Numbered from the stretch's first letter, positions 1 to 10,469 are shown. The stretch: DNA of 64,000 nt from Lepidostoma basale (GCA_022606425.2 JAHDVF020000240.1:868001-932000), one strand, 5' to 3'. The notes: generated by a model not told the origin, from the sequence alone. A program made the numbers and translations.

Positions 1-242
1 GTGAGGGGAGATTAGTCTTAGAACATTTACATATATCAGTAAAGGCACTTTTCGTTTAAGTAAGAATACACGTCTTTAGTCATCCAATCCGACAATATCG
101 TGGATATGTAATCTAAAGTAGCGTTCCACTCCAAACATTCTGGGACAGCAAGAAATGCCCCCAAAGTCAATGTGGAAGAGGAGAAAGGAAAAGGATTGTA
201 GAAGTTTTAAGAGGAATAGTAAAATATGGAAATGTGTTGCAG
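1..242 (+). other. Intron of the KIAA0930 homolog, upstream part
   Basis: This is intronic sequence before the first exon visible here. It ends in the acceptor tgtgttgcag at 233-242. The N-terminal exon of the family (about 20-30 residues before the first conserved block in vertebrate members) is not found here, so it should lie upstream of base 1. I see no other gene or repeat in it. Confidence 0.6.
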
Positions 243-403
243 AGTCGGGGTTCGTGGTGCTGCAGGGCACCACCTACTGGACCGACCTCTTCGTGCGCCA
301 CTTCCTCTTCCAGGATGAGAGGGCCATCGACTGCGACGACCTGCTCTTCTTCGTGAGGAAGAAGCACGTCAAGGGCTCATCGCGCTACCTGCCCAAGTAC
401 GAG
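243..403 (+). CDS. KIAA0930: KIAA0930 homolog (DUF2045 family), first exon in window
   Basis: This codes about 53 residues beginning at SGFVVLQGTTYW and ending LPKYE. The aromatic block (YWTDLFVRHF) followed by a DDLLFFVRKK motif matches the start of the conserved region of vertebrate KIAA0930 (FWTWMF ... DDMLFYVRRK). The exon starts after the acceptor ttgcag at 242 in phase 1 and ends in phase 0 before the donor GTAATC at 404. G+C and codon usage rise sharply against the flanks, as in the other exons. KIAA0930 proteins have no assigned biochemical function. The protein has no signal peptide or membrane segment in the exons seen here, so a cytosolic location is an inference. The start methionine is not in the window. 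Confidence 0.85.
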
Positions 404-1231
404 GTAATCCTCCCGCCACTACTAACTTAATATTGAACACCCATTATATACGTACACAGATAACATACACGAGCTTGTAATATTCTTTAGACATATAAAA
501 ATATATCAGTTAGACCTATCATTTAATATCATCATGGAAATAGCAGCCACTCTGCAATAAAATCATTTCAATACATTACCGAGAAATGTATGCCATTTCA
601 GAATATAAATATTTTTCTTATAGAACAATCAAATATCAACTGCACATATACAGTGCTCCCAAATTGGCACTCCCAAAAGTGGGGTGATTCCACACTATAT
701 CTTTATTCCATTTAATGCTTTTTAAGCCAGATAACAGTATAAAAAAGTAAATTTAATTCAGTTTAATGGGAAGTTCAACATTCCAATGGAAAACAATAAG
801 TTGGATAAAATTAGAAGAATGAACCACCTGAATGTGGTGAAGAATCACCGCTTCCGGGAAGAGCTCTGGAAAGAGTTTGGCCCGCCTCGTGAATTTCTAG
901 CTGCTGATTTGCCACCGAAGCAAAACATCCAATTAGCAAACTTAATAAACTCAATCACAAAAGGTCCCTATCATTCTAACAGTCTAATAGTAAAACTTTT
1001 TCATAGCAAAAATTGATATGATCTATAATCTTCCTTTACTCGTAATTGTTTTCATTCGTACTTTCCTTGCTCTCATTCTAAGCACACACAACACTTCAGG
1101 CAAGCGAGTGTTCACAGCCATTAATCGCTGCAATAAATTATGTAACAGTTTGAAAACAAAATTTATCACATTCATACATTAAAATATAAAAACTGAACAT
1201 CGCTACATAACTGGCTATTGATATTTTGCAG
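404..1231 (+). other. Intron between visible exons 1 and 2
   Basis: AT-rich intron of 828 nt with donor GTAATC and acceptor attttgcag. It contains one unexplained open frame (786-1016), listed separately. No repeat in it was recognised. Confidence 0.75.
786..1016 (+). CDS. Unidentified open frame inside the intron
   Basis: An ATG-initiated frame of 76 codons. Residues 1-48 look protein-like: charged, with KIRRMNHLNVVKNHRFREEL followed by WKEFGPPREFLAADLPPKQ, and this stretch is more G+C-rich than its surroundings. After about residue 50 it drifts into AT-rich, intron-like sequence and stops. No donor follows the protein-like part. I do not recognise the family. It may be a retrocopied or relic exon of another gene, an unannotated small protein, or chance. 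It is not needed to join the flanking KIAA0930 exons, which are already in phase. Confidence 0.25.
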   Translation: MENNKLDKIRRMNHLNVVKNHRFREELWKEFGPPREFLAADLPPKQNIQLANLINSITKGPYHSNSLIVKLFHSKN

Positions 1232-1414
1232 ACATCCGTAGACGTGTTTCGAAAGGATTCAAAGAAATTACCCATCGGGGATCCTGACATAGACTGGGAA
1301 GAGACGGTCTACCTCAACCTCATCATCCACCAGTTTGATTACACGCTTACGCTGGCCATCTGCACGCGCACCAGTCCCAAGGAGCTGCAGGTTCTCAAGA
1401 GGCACTCCCAGAAG
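1232..1414 (+). CDS. KIAA0930: KIAA0930 homolog, second exon in window
   Basis: Codes 61 residues, phase 0 at both ends. It contains the family signature FRKDSKKLPIGDPDIDWEE, then a stretch matching the vertebrate block that runs from VCLNLIL through CTR to KKKSQQ. It starts after the acceptor attttgcag (1231) and is placed before a GTTGGT donor at 1415. That donor is weak at positions +3 and +4, but it is the only site that joins correctly to VYASPS of the next exon: the family reads ...SQ(Q/K)V(F/Y)ASPS. The nested antisense sphingomyelin synthase ends only 73 bp downstream, so its 3' UTR may overlap this exon. Confidence 0.9.
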
Positions 1415-1487
1415 GTTGGTCTCTCTTGTCTAGTCTTTAACACTACACTTCCACCTCACTGCTTCACGAGTCCACCTGTCACAGGCA

Positions 1488-2801
1488 CTAGCTCAGGCGG
1501 CTGAACAGCTTGGCCTTGGGCCACGGCAGGGGCCAGTTGTACTGTCTCGGCACTGGCCCCCGCACATTCTTCTCCAAGTAACTGAAGATGAAGAACCACC
1601 ACTCGCGGGCTACCATTCCGTGCGTTCCCTGGCGCAGCGGCCGCGCCACCAGTGTGTGGTAGCTCCAGAAGAGGCGTGTGGTCACGTAGTACGCTAGCAG
1701 CACGTCCACCACGTAGTGCGCGTGCGCCAGCAGGATGAGCAGCACGCCCGCCAGCGCCGCTGCGCCCGCTGCCCAGTGCAGCGCCAGGCCTCGGCGCGGA
1801 CTGTACTCTGCAATGATCTGGTAGCTTAGCACTAAGATCATTGTATGCCCGCTGTAGATGGAATCCCCGCAGTATATATGCTTCCCATTGATGGACAGGC
1901 CAAATCCTGAGAATAAGTACACCATCCTCTCGAATATGAGGAGTGGAGTGGTGTGGTTGGACTTGGGGCTGCAGTAGTAGGTGGTGCTGGACACGGGCAG
2001 CACGGTGACATACATGGTGAGGGAGCGGTACAGGTACAGCAGACCCACCATGAAGAACACGCGGCGCGCAACTATGAAGCGGTGCTTGTGGAATACAATG
2101 ACAGCCGTGGCTGTGAACGTAGAGAGCATGATGAGTATCTCTGATACAGACAATGCCCACTCTATGGGTGCTACATTGTCCAGGAACACGTCTGGAAGGG
2201 GCCCGTACGTCACTCGGTCCGGGACCCTCTCGTGGGTCAAGGACAAGGACAGCATGTTGATGGTGACACACATGAAGAGGAAGAGAAAGGAGCAGACAGT
2301 CTTCCACACTTCCTTCGGGAAGCGCTCCTCACGGGGGAGGGGAGGCACCTCAATCTGGAAGTCTCCATTGGGGTGCGGATGTGGAGTAGGAGTCGGCTCC
2401 TCCGGGTCGGGGTCAGACTCGTCTGTGGGCAGATTCAGACAGGTGTCCCTCTTGATGCAGCGCGCCAGCAGGGGCTGCCGCTGCAGGCGCTCGGCGGCAC
2501 TGGGCATGCCGTTGGCATCCGTTCCCTCTGGCTTACGCTCTTCCCAATTCTTCTGTTCCGCAAACTTCTTTTTGGAATTGTTGTTCAAGTCATTTCGCTT
2601 AATGAGGGTTCCATCAGAACAATCTATGAAAGCAGGATCAGGGGCAATGGAGTCATCTGCTAGCGCCGGGGCCGCAGGTTGTGGCGGAGGGAGGGAGAGC
2701 CGGAGCTTGCGGGGCTCCGCAAGGAAAGTGCGCACAGATTGCACCAGCGGCTCCGCGCTGGGGGGATCCTGGGAAGGGGCGCTCCCGCTAGACACGGTCA
2801 T
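1488..2801 (-). CDS. SGMS: Sphingomyelin synthase type phosphotransferase (phosphatidylcholine:ceramide cholinephosphotransferase)
   Basis: 437 residues, one coding exon. It should move the phosphocholine head group from phosphatidylcholine to ceramide in Golgi or plasma membrane. The four family motifs are visible: PLPD after TM1; RRVFFMVGLLYLYRSLT (D2); CGDSIYSGHT (D3, His319); HYVVDVLLAYY (D4, His362, Asp366). The His-His-Asp triad has the same spacing (43 and 4) as in human SMS1. Hydrophobic spans fit a six-helix protein, and the tail YLEKNVRGPVPRQYNWPLPWP is close to SMS1/2. The first 150 residues are Pro-rich with no SAM domain I can see. The ATG at 2801 is chosen because a splice acceptor lies at 2828. 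Oddity: the residue before catalytic His362 is Ala, where SMS1/2 have Asp and SMSr, as I recall, Glu. Nested antisense in a KIAA0930 intron. Confidence 0.9.
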   Translation of the reverse strand: MTVSSGSAPSQDPPSAEPLVQSVRTFLAEPRKLRLSLPPPQPAAPALADDSIAPDPAFIDCSDGTLIKRNDLNNNSKKKFAEQKNWEERKPEGTDANGMPSAAERLQRQPLLARCIKRDTCLNLPTDESDPDPEEPTPTPHPHPNGDFQIEVPPLPREERFPKEVWKTVCSFLFLFMCVTINMLSLSLTHERVPDRVTYGPLPDVFLDNVAPIEWALSVSEILIMLSTFTATAVIVFHKHRFIVARRVFFMVGLLYLYRSLTMYVTVLPVSSTTYYCSPKSNHTTPLLIFERMVYLFSGFGLSINGKHIYCGDSIYSGHTMILVLSYQIIAEYSPRRGLALHWAAGAAALAGVLLILLAHAHYVVDVLLAYYVTTRLFWSYHTLVARPLRQGTHGMVAREWWFFIFSYLEKNVRGPVPRQYNWPLPWPKAKLFSRLS

Positions 2802-2829
2802 CCACCCACTCGCACCACCCAAAATTCCT
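2802..2829 (-). promoter_or_regulatory. Splice acceptor and 5' leader of the sphingomyelin synthase coding exon
   Basis: On the minus strand the sequence reads ...ttgtgttgcag|GAATTTTGG, a good pyrimidine-rich acceptor with AG at 2829-2828. The exon then has a 26-nt leader before the ATG. So the coding exon is not the first exon, and at least one non-coding exon lies further upstream (higher coordinates). Confidence 0.7.
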
Positions 2830-3429
2830 GCAACACAAAACAATCATTCTTTACTCTTAGAAAAAATAATAAATTAGGGATGTTTTCTATCTTTATGAAC
2901 TTTCTTAAAATCTTTTTTTTTTTATGAGAAAAGTTTATTCTTTTTGTATTTATAAATCAGTGAATTAAATTATTCTCGCTTATTCTGTGTAAAAAAAAAA
3001 TAATACTAAATTTGGTAGTAAATACATGTAGGGCAATTTTTTTTAATATTACACCACAAATTACAAGCATATATAATGTCATAATGGACACCACAATACA
3101 CACTTGAAAGCTGCGATTACATGTTAATAGTATTGTCAATTCTATTTAACCAAGATTACCAGGGACTTACTATTATTACATACAAGATCATAATCGCAAC
3201 ACAAAAAATGTATTTGTTGACATGTTACTAAAGTATACATATCGCAATACTATTTCTAAGGTGGCACCGGCGAAATTTTTATTTTTGACTTTTGTCACTT
3301 CAGAAATACTAAAATGAGATGTCAATTATTTAATTTTTTAAGTAGATATTTTACATCACATACGAGTATATTGATATATAAAATACTAAAAGTAAGTTCA
3401 CATTTTAAAAACATTTACTATTCAAAAGT

Positions 3430-3520
3430 GACTAACTAACTAACCATGGTAGGCGGAAATAATGGACTGCCACACTTTTCTTTCCTGACATATTTCTCTC
3501 GCTTCCTCAACATTCATAAA
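3430..3520 (-). mobile_element. (GTTA)n-tailed LINE, 3' stub
   Basis: Starts with the complement of the (GTTA)n tail (actaactaactaacca), then the 3' end of the LINE (ggcggaaataatggactgcc, acatttctctcgcttcctc). About 90 bp, severely 5'-truncated. Confidence 0.7.
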
Positions 3521-5090
3521 TTGTTCAAAAATGATACTAGTCAAAAATATGTTTTTGGTCACTTAGTGCAATATTAAACAAAACAACTGTTAAAACCATA
3601 TTTGTGGAATTAATGTTGTGACTGTATTTTACTGTGTCATCTCTTATTGTTATTAATGAGATTTCTAAATATATTTTTTAGATATAATCACTTTTTAATA
3701 ACAATAAAAAATTAACACCCATGCCCTTTGAATTCACATATCAAAATTTCTATGGAATTGTGTAACATTTCACACACAAGAATTTTAAATGCCATCTTCC
3801 AGCCTTCTCTATTCTGAAGCAACTTTGTTTATGTATTTCAACAATTCAAGTGATGTTAGTGACAACTTTATTATGTAATTAATTCTAATGCTATTTCCAA
3901 CACTTATATTGCGAATATGCCTAATTATTTTTATCATTTAACTGAAAATGATTTGCTAAAAATGTCGAGAATTTGAAATTTTGTTAATAGGTATAACACA
4001 TTCCATTACTGACAAAATTATGAAGATCAAAACACTTAATGTTCTAATATAAGTACCTACTGCAAATACTTCAAATAAGTATATTCTTATTTTGAAATAA
4101 ATTGATCTTGCCCATAGAATGGCATGCCCTCAATTTCTATCTTTCATATCTTCATTGACAGTATCTATGGAACTTTCATCTGGTAAAAGTTTTAAATAAT
4201 TAAACTTCACCCAATTCATAGATATATGTTATTAGCTATAATTAATCGGATTTAATAATATTTTTGTATGTTTAATTCATAACATCAGAACGATTTTGTT
4301 CGTTACAGTGGAAGCTTCTTAATGTTTTCATCCATTATTTTTTGGATGCAACTGTAAAAGCAACATAACATTTTTGTAATAATTCATTGATTGGAAAGAC
4401 GTTCAATTTGAAAGAATTTGTTTACTGATGCATAAAGCGGGGTATCACGATTTTTACGATAGTGGTTTCATTACTCAATAATTAGTTTATATTAGATCAC
4501 TCGCATACCTGAGGCTATCGCCTGGCTCTAGCAGGTGTAAGAGCAATGAACTGGCTACTCGCTGCTTCATGAGGCGAAATATTTTAATTTCACAAACGTG
4601 TCTAAAACTGAAGACTACCGTCGACCCATATTACTCCGCTAGTCTACTACGAGCCCGGAAATGTCAACGGACACAGCGCCTTTTCTGGCCGCGCATTCGC
4701 AACCGGCGGACAATAAACCACCACCAAATATTCTACAGATCGCTCATCCAGAGTATCAATCAGGATTACTCATAATTCACGGAGTCACTCTTGGATTCAC
4801 CTACCTTGGCGGTTGAATTTCTATTACCCCGTGATCCGAGCACCCATCCCACCGTCTAAACTTTAGCACACGATCATTTTTCGCGCATCGACTATGTCCG
4901 CGTCACAACATATTGTGTTATTTTTTTATCATTCGAAATACATACAGAAAGCGCGAAAATATGTTTTTATTGCGGTGAGCGACGACACTCCAAACTCTGC
5001 GACTACGACTGATTGGGCGAATGAAAATACAATGAGCAACTTTCGTGACGTCACCCGGAGTTCGCTACACGCAGTCGCGTAGGCTGCCAC
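3521..5090. other. AT-rich intron, rising G+C towards 5090
   Basis: No gene or repeat recognised from 3521 to about 4560. From 4560 to 5090 the sequence becomes mixed and CpG-containing (cgcgcatcg, gacgtcac), next to the putative promoter of the minus-strand gene. Confidence 0.5.
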
Positions 5091-5094
5091 CTAC

Positions 5095-5235
5095 CGGCGG
5101 GCGGCGCTCTCGTGCCTTGCGCCTGTGGTGAGAGGGAGATGCAACATTGTTGTGTAGCGCTGCCTGTCGTTTGCCGCCGGCTGCTCGCCAGCCATAGAGA
5201 CTAGAGACCTAGGCCCGCCGCGCGCCGCGCCGGGC
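5095..5235 (-). promoter_or_regulatory. Probable GC-rich promoter and leader exon of the sphingomyelin synthase gene
   Basis: A local CpG-rich island in an AT-rich intron. On the minus strand a TATAAA lies at 5261-5256, so a start near 5230 is plausible. A donor CCGCCG|GTAGGT lies at 5095/5094. Splicing to the acceptor at 2828 would give a leader with an upstream ATG at 5195-5193 (MAGEQPAAND...). Its frame continues past the junction and ends at a TAG 11 nt into the enzyme's coding frame, so it would overlap the true start. This is inference from sequence signals; no transcript is seen. Confidence 0.45.
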
Positions 5236-5299
5236 GCCAACAGCGACTTGTACAATTTATAATACTTTGATTGTCGAATCATATTTTTGTACAAATAAA

Positions 5300-6640
5300 A
5301 ACAATTTAAAAAAAGTGATGATAGCTTACTAAAAAAAATTGAATCTTGAGCAGTACCCAGTAAATTCTTCTAATGCTACCCGAAACGATCATTTAATTTA
5401 ACCTAGTCAACAAATTTAGGATCGTGGATGAAACATTAAGTTATTTTAATCCACAAAGAGTTTTTAACTCTTTCAAATCTGGTTTATAAAAACTTATATC
5501 ATATTCATAAATATTATAAATGTTCATTAATACGATTACATATATTATAGAATTTGTTTCGATTATGATAAATTGTGCAAAGTTAAGTTTTCAACATAAA
5601 TAATAACAAAATTTATGGTATTTAATATATATTATATTATCTTTTGTATGTATATAACACCAACAGTTTTACGACAAAACATGAACTACATTAAACGACC
5701 ATACGAAAAAATGTAATGAATCGAAACTGGTCAACAGTAAAAATGATCTGCGATACTAGCTATATAAAATATTTGAAAACGAAATGGAATAAATATGAAT
5801 ATACTGATAAAATATTTGATACCTTAGAACAATACGATAATAAGTAATGATTTTTCTTATAATTAAGCGTACTGTTTTTACTGAAGTAGAATAAAACACG
5901 TCGAATAACGTTGAAATGAAAAATGAACAATTATTAACCATTAGACACGAAGAATAGAATGCCATACATGGCTTTTAAGAAAGTATAATATTATCGTGTT
6001 CAGTTTCACTACAAGAATAACACAACTGTGCACACCATTATCCACTTGGTTCTAATGAAAGTTCAACTTATCAAAATGTTGTTTTTATACTTTAAAGATT
6101 AAATTTTAATTCAGCATTCATTCCAACTGAACAGCGAGTGTTTGTTTTTGCAGAAATAAATGTGAATCATTTTTAAACTTTTCTCTTTGTTTTTAACTGA
6201 ATGTTATCACCGAAATTCCTTTAAATTGATAAAACCGTAGAGCACCGAACTAATTACGTATAGTAGCCTTTTTTTGTATTTTATCTTTCTTTAAATTCCT
6301 AAACTAATAAACAGTTCGTATACTGCAAACTTTTATGTTTGTTATCGAAAATTTGTAACATCTATTTCTGGAATTTCTAGAACTATGTTGATGGTGATTA
6401 TGTGGATTTCATTTTGGTTCACACAATATAATTTGAATATTATGTATTCAGGTTGCCTGTCCAGTCAATAGAAAACCTTGAATGTTGAGTATATATCTAT
6501 TGAAACATAATAATTCCTGCCTAAGTAGGTACGTACCTTGCTATTAGGCAAGATAACATTTGCTCTCAAAACAAAGTGGTGGACAAAGCGATGTCAATTT
6601 AACAAGCTTTTTTATTATTTCATAAAAATTGACAATTTTG
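5300..6640. other. AT-rich intron, nothing recognised
   Basis: Very AT-rich with no coding potential. I found no repeat boundary or partner elsewhere in the window. Confidence 0.5.
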
Positions 6641-6643
6641 TCT

Positions 6644-6895
6644 TCTTCTTATTCTTCTTTTAATAGATCTGACGATCTGTGACATAGAAATCATGTCTCG
6701 TCGGATGATAAGGTCCATCTGTCCTTCCATCTCTTAGGCAGTCTTCCAGGTGGGCGGTGTCCGGAGGGGATTTCATAAGCGGCTGTATATGCAAGTCTGT
6801 CACCATTCGGGCTACATGGTCCCTCCAGTATCTTCTTCTGGATCTACTCCACTGAACGATATCCTCTTCGCAAGTTTTTCTTATGTCTACGTCAA
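6644..6895 (-). mobile_element. (GAA)n-tailed LINE, 3' fragment
   Basis: Begins with tcttcttattcttctt, the complement of a (GAA)n tail. The minus strand then reads like the C-terminal tail of a LINE reverse transcriptase (W..HV.RM, RRPPGRLPKRWKD type residues, with breaks). The same type is seen at 61021-61790 and elsewhere. Confidence 0.6.
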
Positions 6896-7279
6896 TTTTG
6901 TAATGTTTTGAATTAATGTGACTGAAATTATGATCAGTGTTTGACTATGTTAATATAGATATGCAACAAACATAATAATGGGCTACCGGACATTAAAACT
7001 TACGCATTTAACCCAAACTGTACAATATCATGAACAAAAATTTAAATGACCCACATAAAATGACAATAGATGAGTACGCTTCTGAGATTAAAACGGTCGG
7101 CTTGAGTGTAGAATACTTTTTAAAACAAGTTAATAAACGAGTACCTACTCTCATTCATGTGCTCGGTGTGAGAAAATATAGTCCTTCGCTCGTATCTAGA
7201 TAGGTACTTAATGTATAAATATCAGTGTATCATAGATTGATTTATTGTATAAAGAACGTAGATTGATTAATTGCATAAA

Positions 7280-7868
7280 GAATTTTGACAGGTGTTAAAA
7301 AAAAATTCGTTTGTTCCAACGACAATGGGAATAGTTTCTTCAATAATATTTTAAAGTTCTTGCTGGTGTTGGATTGTTTTAAGTGCATAATAACAGTTAA
7401 TTTAAAAAAAAACAGTGAATACGTGGAGTAATAAATTATACTAAATTAAATCCAAAATTCAAAATTTGATAACATTTTGAAGTTCTTGCATACGTTGGAT
7501 TGTTTTAAGTGCCTAATAAGAGTTATTTAAATAACGGTCGATACGTGGAATATAAATTAAATAAACACAAAAGCCCGGATCGTCCAGCTGACAACATGTG
7601 CGCCATCTAAAAGAACATTATGTGTTATATTATTTTTATTTTATTTTATATCATTGTATTTTATATTATTTGTTTTAGATTTATTTTGTGGACGTTGGAC
7701 GATCGAAGTGTGCGCGAGAGATGCCTATTAGTGGCGATGAGGTTCGCAACACAACGCGTCTCCCGCGGGGGCGAAATGAAGAGGATGGAGTGCCGCATCG
7801 GTTAAAGTGTGGCAGTCCATTCTTTCTGCCTACTCTTTCGGGGATGCGTGATGATTAGTTAGTTAGTT
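7280..7868 (+). mobile_element. Non-autonomous element carrying the (GTTA)n LINE tail, copy 1
   Basis: The body differs from the LINE. It contains a pair of about 93-bp direct repeats (7345-7437 and 7470-7563: agttcttgc, ttggattgttttaagtgc, aatacgtgga), then a segment with gatcgtccagctgac, gatggagtgccgcatcgg. The last about 60 bp (ggcagtccattctttctgcc ... gatgattagttagttag) match the 3' end of the (GTTA)n LINE. It pairs as an inverted copy with 8463-8905. Confidence 0.65.
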
Positions 7869-8462
7869 CGATTGATCATCACTCACCTTTCAATATGAAG
7901 TTGAAGATCATTAAATGAGTTTCAGTGTATAAAATTAATCTTTCTAAATTGTCGCGGATCACCTATGCAGGTTTAGCGGAACAATGGTGTCCCGCGGAAA
8001 ATATTGTAGTTTGGGAAACCCTGGTATAAACAATCTGTTTCATACGCGTTATTGTATAATGAAACTACTTTGTTATTTTTCTTCATATAATTTATTTTAT
8101 ATGAACTTACAATTCTTATTTATTCAAGTAATTACAGTTCCAGAGAAAATATAATTCAAATACGACTGACGAATCAGTTAACGTCACTCACTGAGTAATT
8201 TGTGATGTAATCGCAAAATAAAGAATAAAAATAATTAGATTCACATTCAAGTGAACAGTGAATTTTTTTGTTTTGTCTCTGTATGTATTATAGACAATAA
8301 AAACAGCTGATGTGAAGCAAACGGCGAATAAAATATTTTATTTTTAAAAGCACGAAGCATTATGTAGTTATTATGTATTATTATAGTCGCATCTGTATCC
8401 ATACGATTAAAATTGTGAAAAATAACATGTTTCGGGTGACTCGAGTATAAGTTTTAAGAAAA

Positions 8463-8905
8463 AACTAACTAACTAACCATCACGCCGTCTCCTCGAAAGG
8501 GTAGGCAGAAAGAATGTACTGTCACACTTTAACCGATGCGGCACTCCATCTTTCTCTTTTCGCCCCGCGGGAGACGCGGTGTGATGGGTTGCGAACCTCA
8601 TCGCCACCAATAGGCATCTTAAAACATCCACAAAATAAATCTAAAACAAATAATATAAAATACAATGATATAAAATAAAATAACACAATAAAAATAATTT
8701 TATACAAAATGTTATTTTTAGATGGTCCACATATTGTCTATTTAATTTATGTTCCACGTATCCACCGTTTTTTTTAAATTAGCTGTAATTAGGCACTTAT
8801 AACAAACCAACACCAGCAAGAACTTTAAAATAATATTGAAGAAATTATTCAAATTGTCATTGGAACAAATGAAAATTTTATTTTTACACTTGTCAAAATT
8901 CTTTA
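8463..8905 (-). mobile_element. Non-autonomous element carrying the (GTTA)n LINE tail, copy 2
   Basis: Minus-strand copy of 7280-7868, about 600 bp away and facing it. It starts with aaaactaactaactaacc, shares gcggcactccatc and gagacgcggtgtgatgggtt with copy 3 (13528-13850), and has a single version of the ttaaaataatattgaagaa segment. Only one of the two direct repeats of copy 1 is present. Confidence 0.65.
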
Positions 8906-9500
8906 TATAAACGAAAAAACTTGTATAATTTTAACATCAAAACAGTACAAACGTATTACGTATTACAATTAACTATTATAAAGTGCGGCAACAATCAAAA
9001 TGACCAAAACAATTCCCTTATACACGAAATATCTCAAATTTTTTCGGGAGCACCACACGAACCAAACCAAATTTTCAAAATCAGAATCGAAGTTTTAAGC
9101 CTGTGATTAAATTTATTGTAAAAACAATTCTAAGTAATTCTCCGTATTTAAATAATCCTTTGTAATTCCGCAGTTTGCTAAGATAGAGGCGTAAATAAAA
9201 CCTTGAATAAAAACAAGGTTACGAAAAAAACTTCCGTGAGAATGGTGAAAAAAATCGGCGTCCTCTCGTTGTCTTTCAATACGTACTTCTTGATAGGTAA
9301 ACGTTTAGCGTTCGTATAATATAAGATTTGATGGCTAATAAATTTAATATATACATGGTATACAATTTATACAAATTAAATTCTAAACAGGTCTTCGAGA
9401 TTACAATGTACGAGAACTATTAATGATTATGATAATTCTTGCCGAGCTTGTATCGTAGTATGTTAGTATATACAATAGACATGCGAGAGTCTAGACTCTA
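8906..9500. other. AT-rich intron, nothing recognised
   Basis: No gene or repeat partner recognised in this stretch. Confidence 0.4.
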
Positions 9501-9507
9501 TAATAGA

Positions 9508-9725
9508 CGATGGCAACATGGGTCCTGAATATTCCTACTATCCGATGGCAACATGGGTCCTGAATATTCCTACTATACGATTGCAATATGGGTCCTGAAT
9601 ATTCCTACTATCCGATGGCAACATGGGTCCTGAATATTCCTACTATCCGATGGCAACATGGGTCCTGAATATTCCTACTATTCGATGGCAACAAGGGTCC
9701 TGAATATTCCTGCTATACGAAGGCA
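9508..9725 (+). repeat. 35-bp tandem repeat, six units
   Basis: Units start at 9508, 9543, 9578, 9613, 9648 and 9683, each exactly 35 bp, with a degenerate seventh at 9718. Unit core: cgatggcaacatgggtcc, then tgaatattcctactat. Units differ by 1-3 bases, so the array is young or homogenised. Confidence 0.95.
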
Positions 9726-9960
9726 ACCTTACTCCGCCATGGACCTTACCATTCTTACATAATTACTTTATTATGTATCTCAATCCCATTGCCACATCGA
9801 AATCCATATCCAATACCACCGGCCCTCACCCAAAGCCACCGTGGGGGTTCCTTCACACTCCCCCCTACAAGGGTAGCCAGTTTTGCATGTCAGACCCAAT
9901 TCACCACATTCTCCAAGAAACCCCACTCTTACCATCGAAAACTATCTAACCTTAATATAC

Positions 9961-10465
9961 TGACTAACTAACTAACCATCATGCCGTCTCCCCATAGGGG
10001 TAGGCAGAAGTAATGAACCGTCACACTGTTCTTTCCTGGCATATTTCTCTCGATTCCTCTACAGTGTGCCATACACGCACGTCGATTTCTCCGACTCTTC
10101 ACGTGACCGACATTTAATATTTGATTAATTTGATCGTGCCACGTTTTCCTCTTTCCTCTATTACTAGCTCCGTTCACGTCGTTTACATATACATTATTCA
10201 CCATTCTGTCTTCATTCATTTTTTCCACGTGTCCAAACCATATTAACGACCCTTTCATTATTTTGTTCACAACACTTTCATTCGCACCGCATTTACTTCT
10301 TATATTTACATTTGACACTATCATATACATATTTTAACAGATTCGTCTTAGAGATCTCATTTCTACTGCATTTAATCTACTTTCATCCTTCTTTTGCCAG
10401 TTCCATACTTCACTTCCATACATATAAGGGTCGGCACAAGAACACCATTGTGCACTGCCATCTTA
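9961..10465 (-). mobile_element. (GTTA)n-tailed LINE, 3' end
   Basis: Tail ctaactaactaacc at 9964. The minus strand codes the C-terminal part of a non-LTR reverse transcriptase: SKCGANESVVNKIMKGSLIW, FGHVEKM, then RKTWHDQINQILNVGHV. It is 5'-truncated and frameshifted. The same protein tail recurs in at least a dozen copies in this window. The short tandem tail suggests an RTE-like element, but I cannot assign the clade firmly. Confidence 0.8.
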
Positions 10466-10469
10466 GCTT

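Noticed and set aside
1456..2877. Long open frames in other frames over the sphingomyelin synthase gene (283 codons minus, 298 codons plus)
   Set aside because: They are shadows of the GC-rich coding exon; only the 1488-2801 minus frame carries family motifs.
9508..9725. CRISPR array
   Set aside because: The units are directly adjacent with no spacers, and the DNA is eukaryotic.
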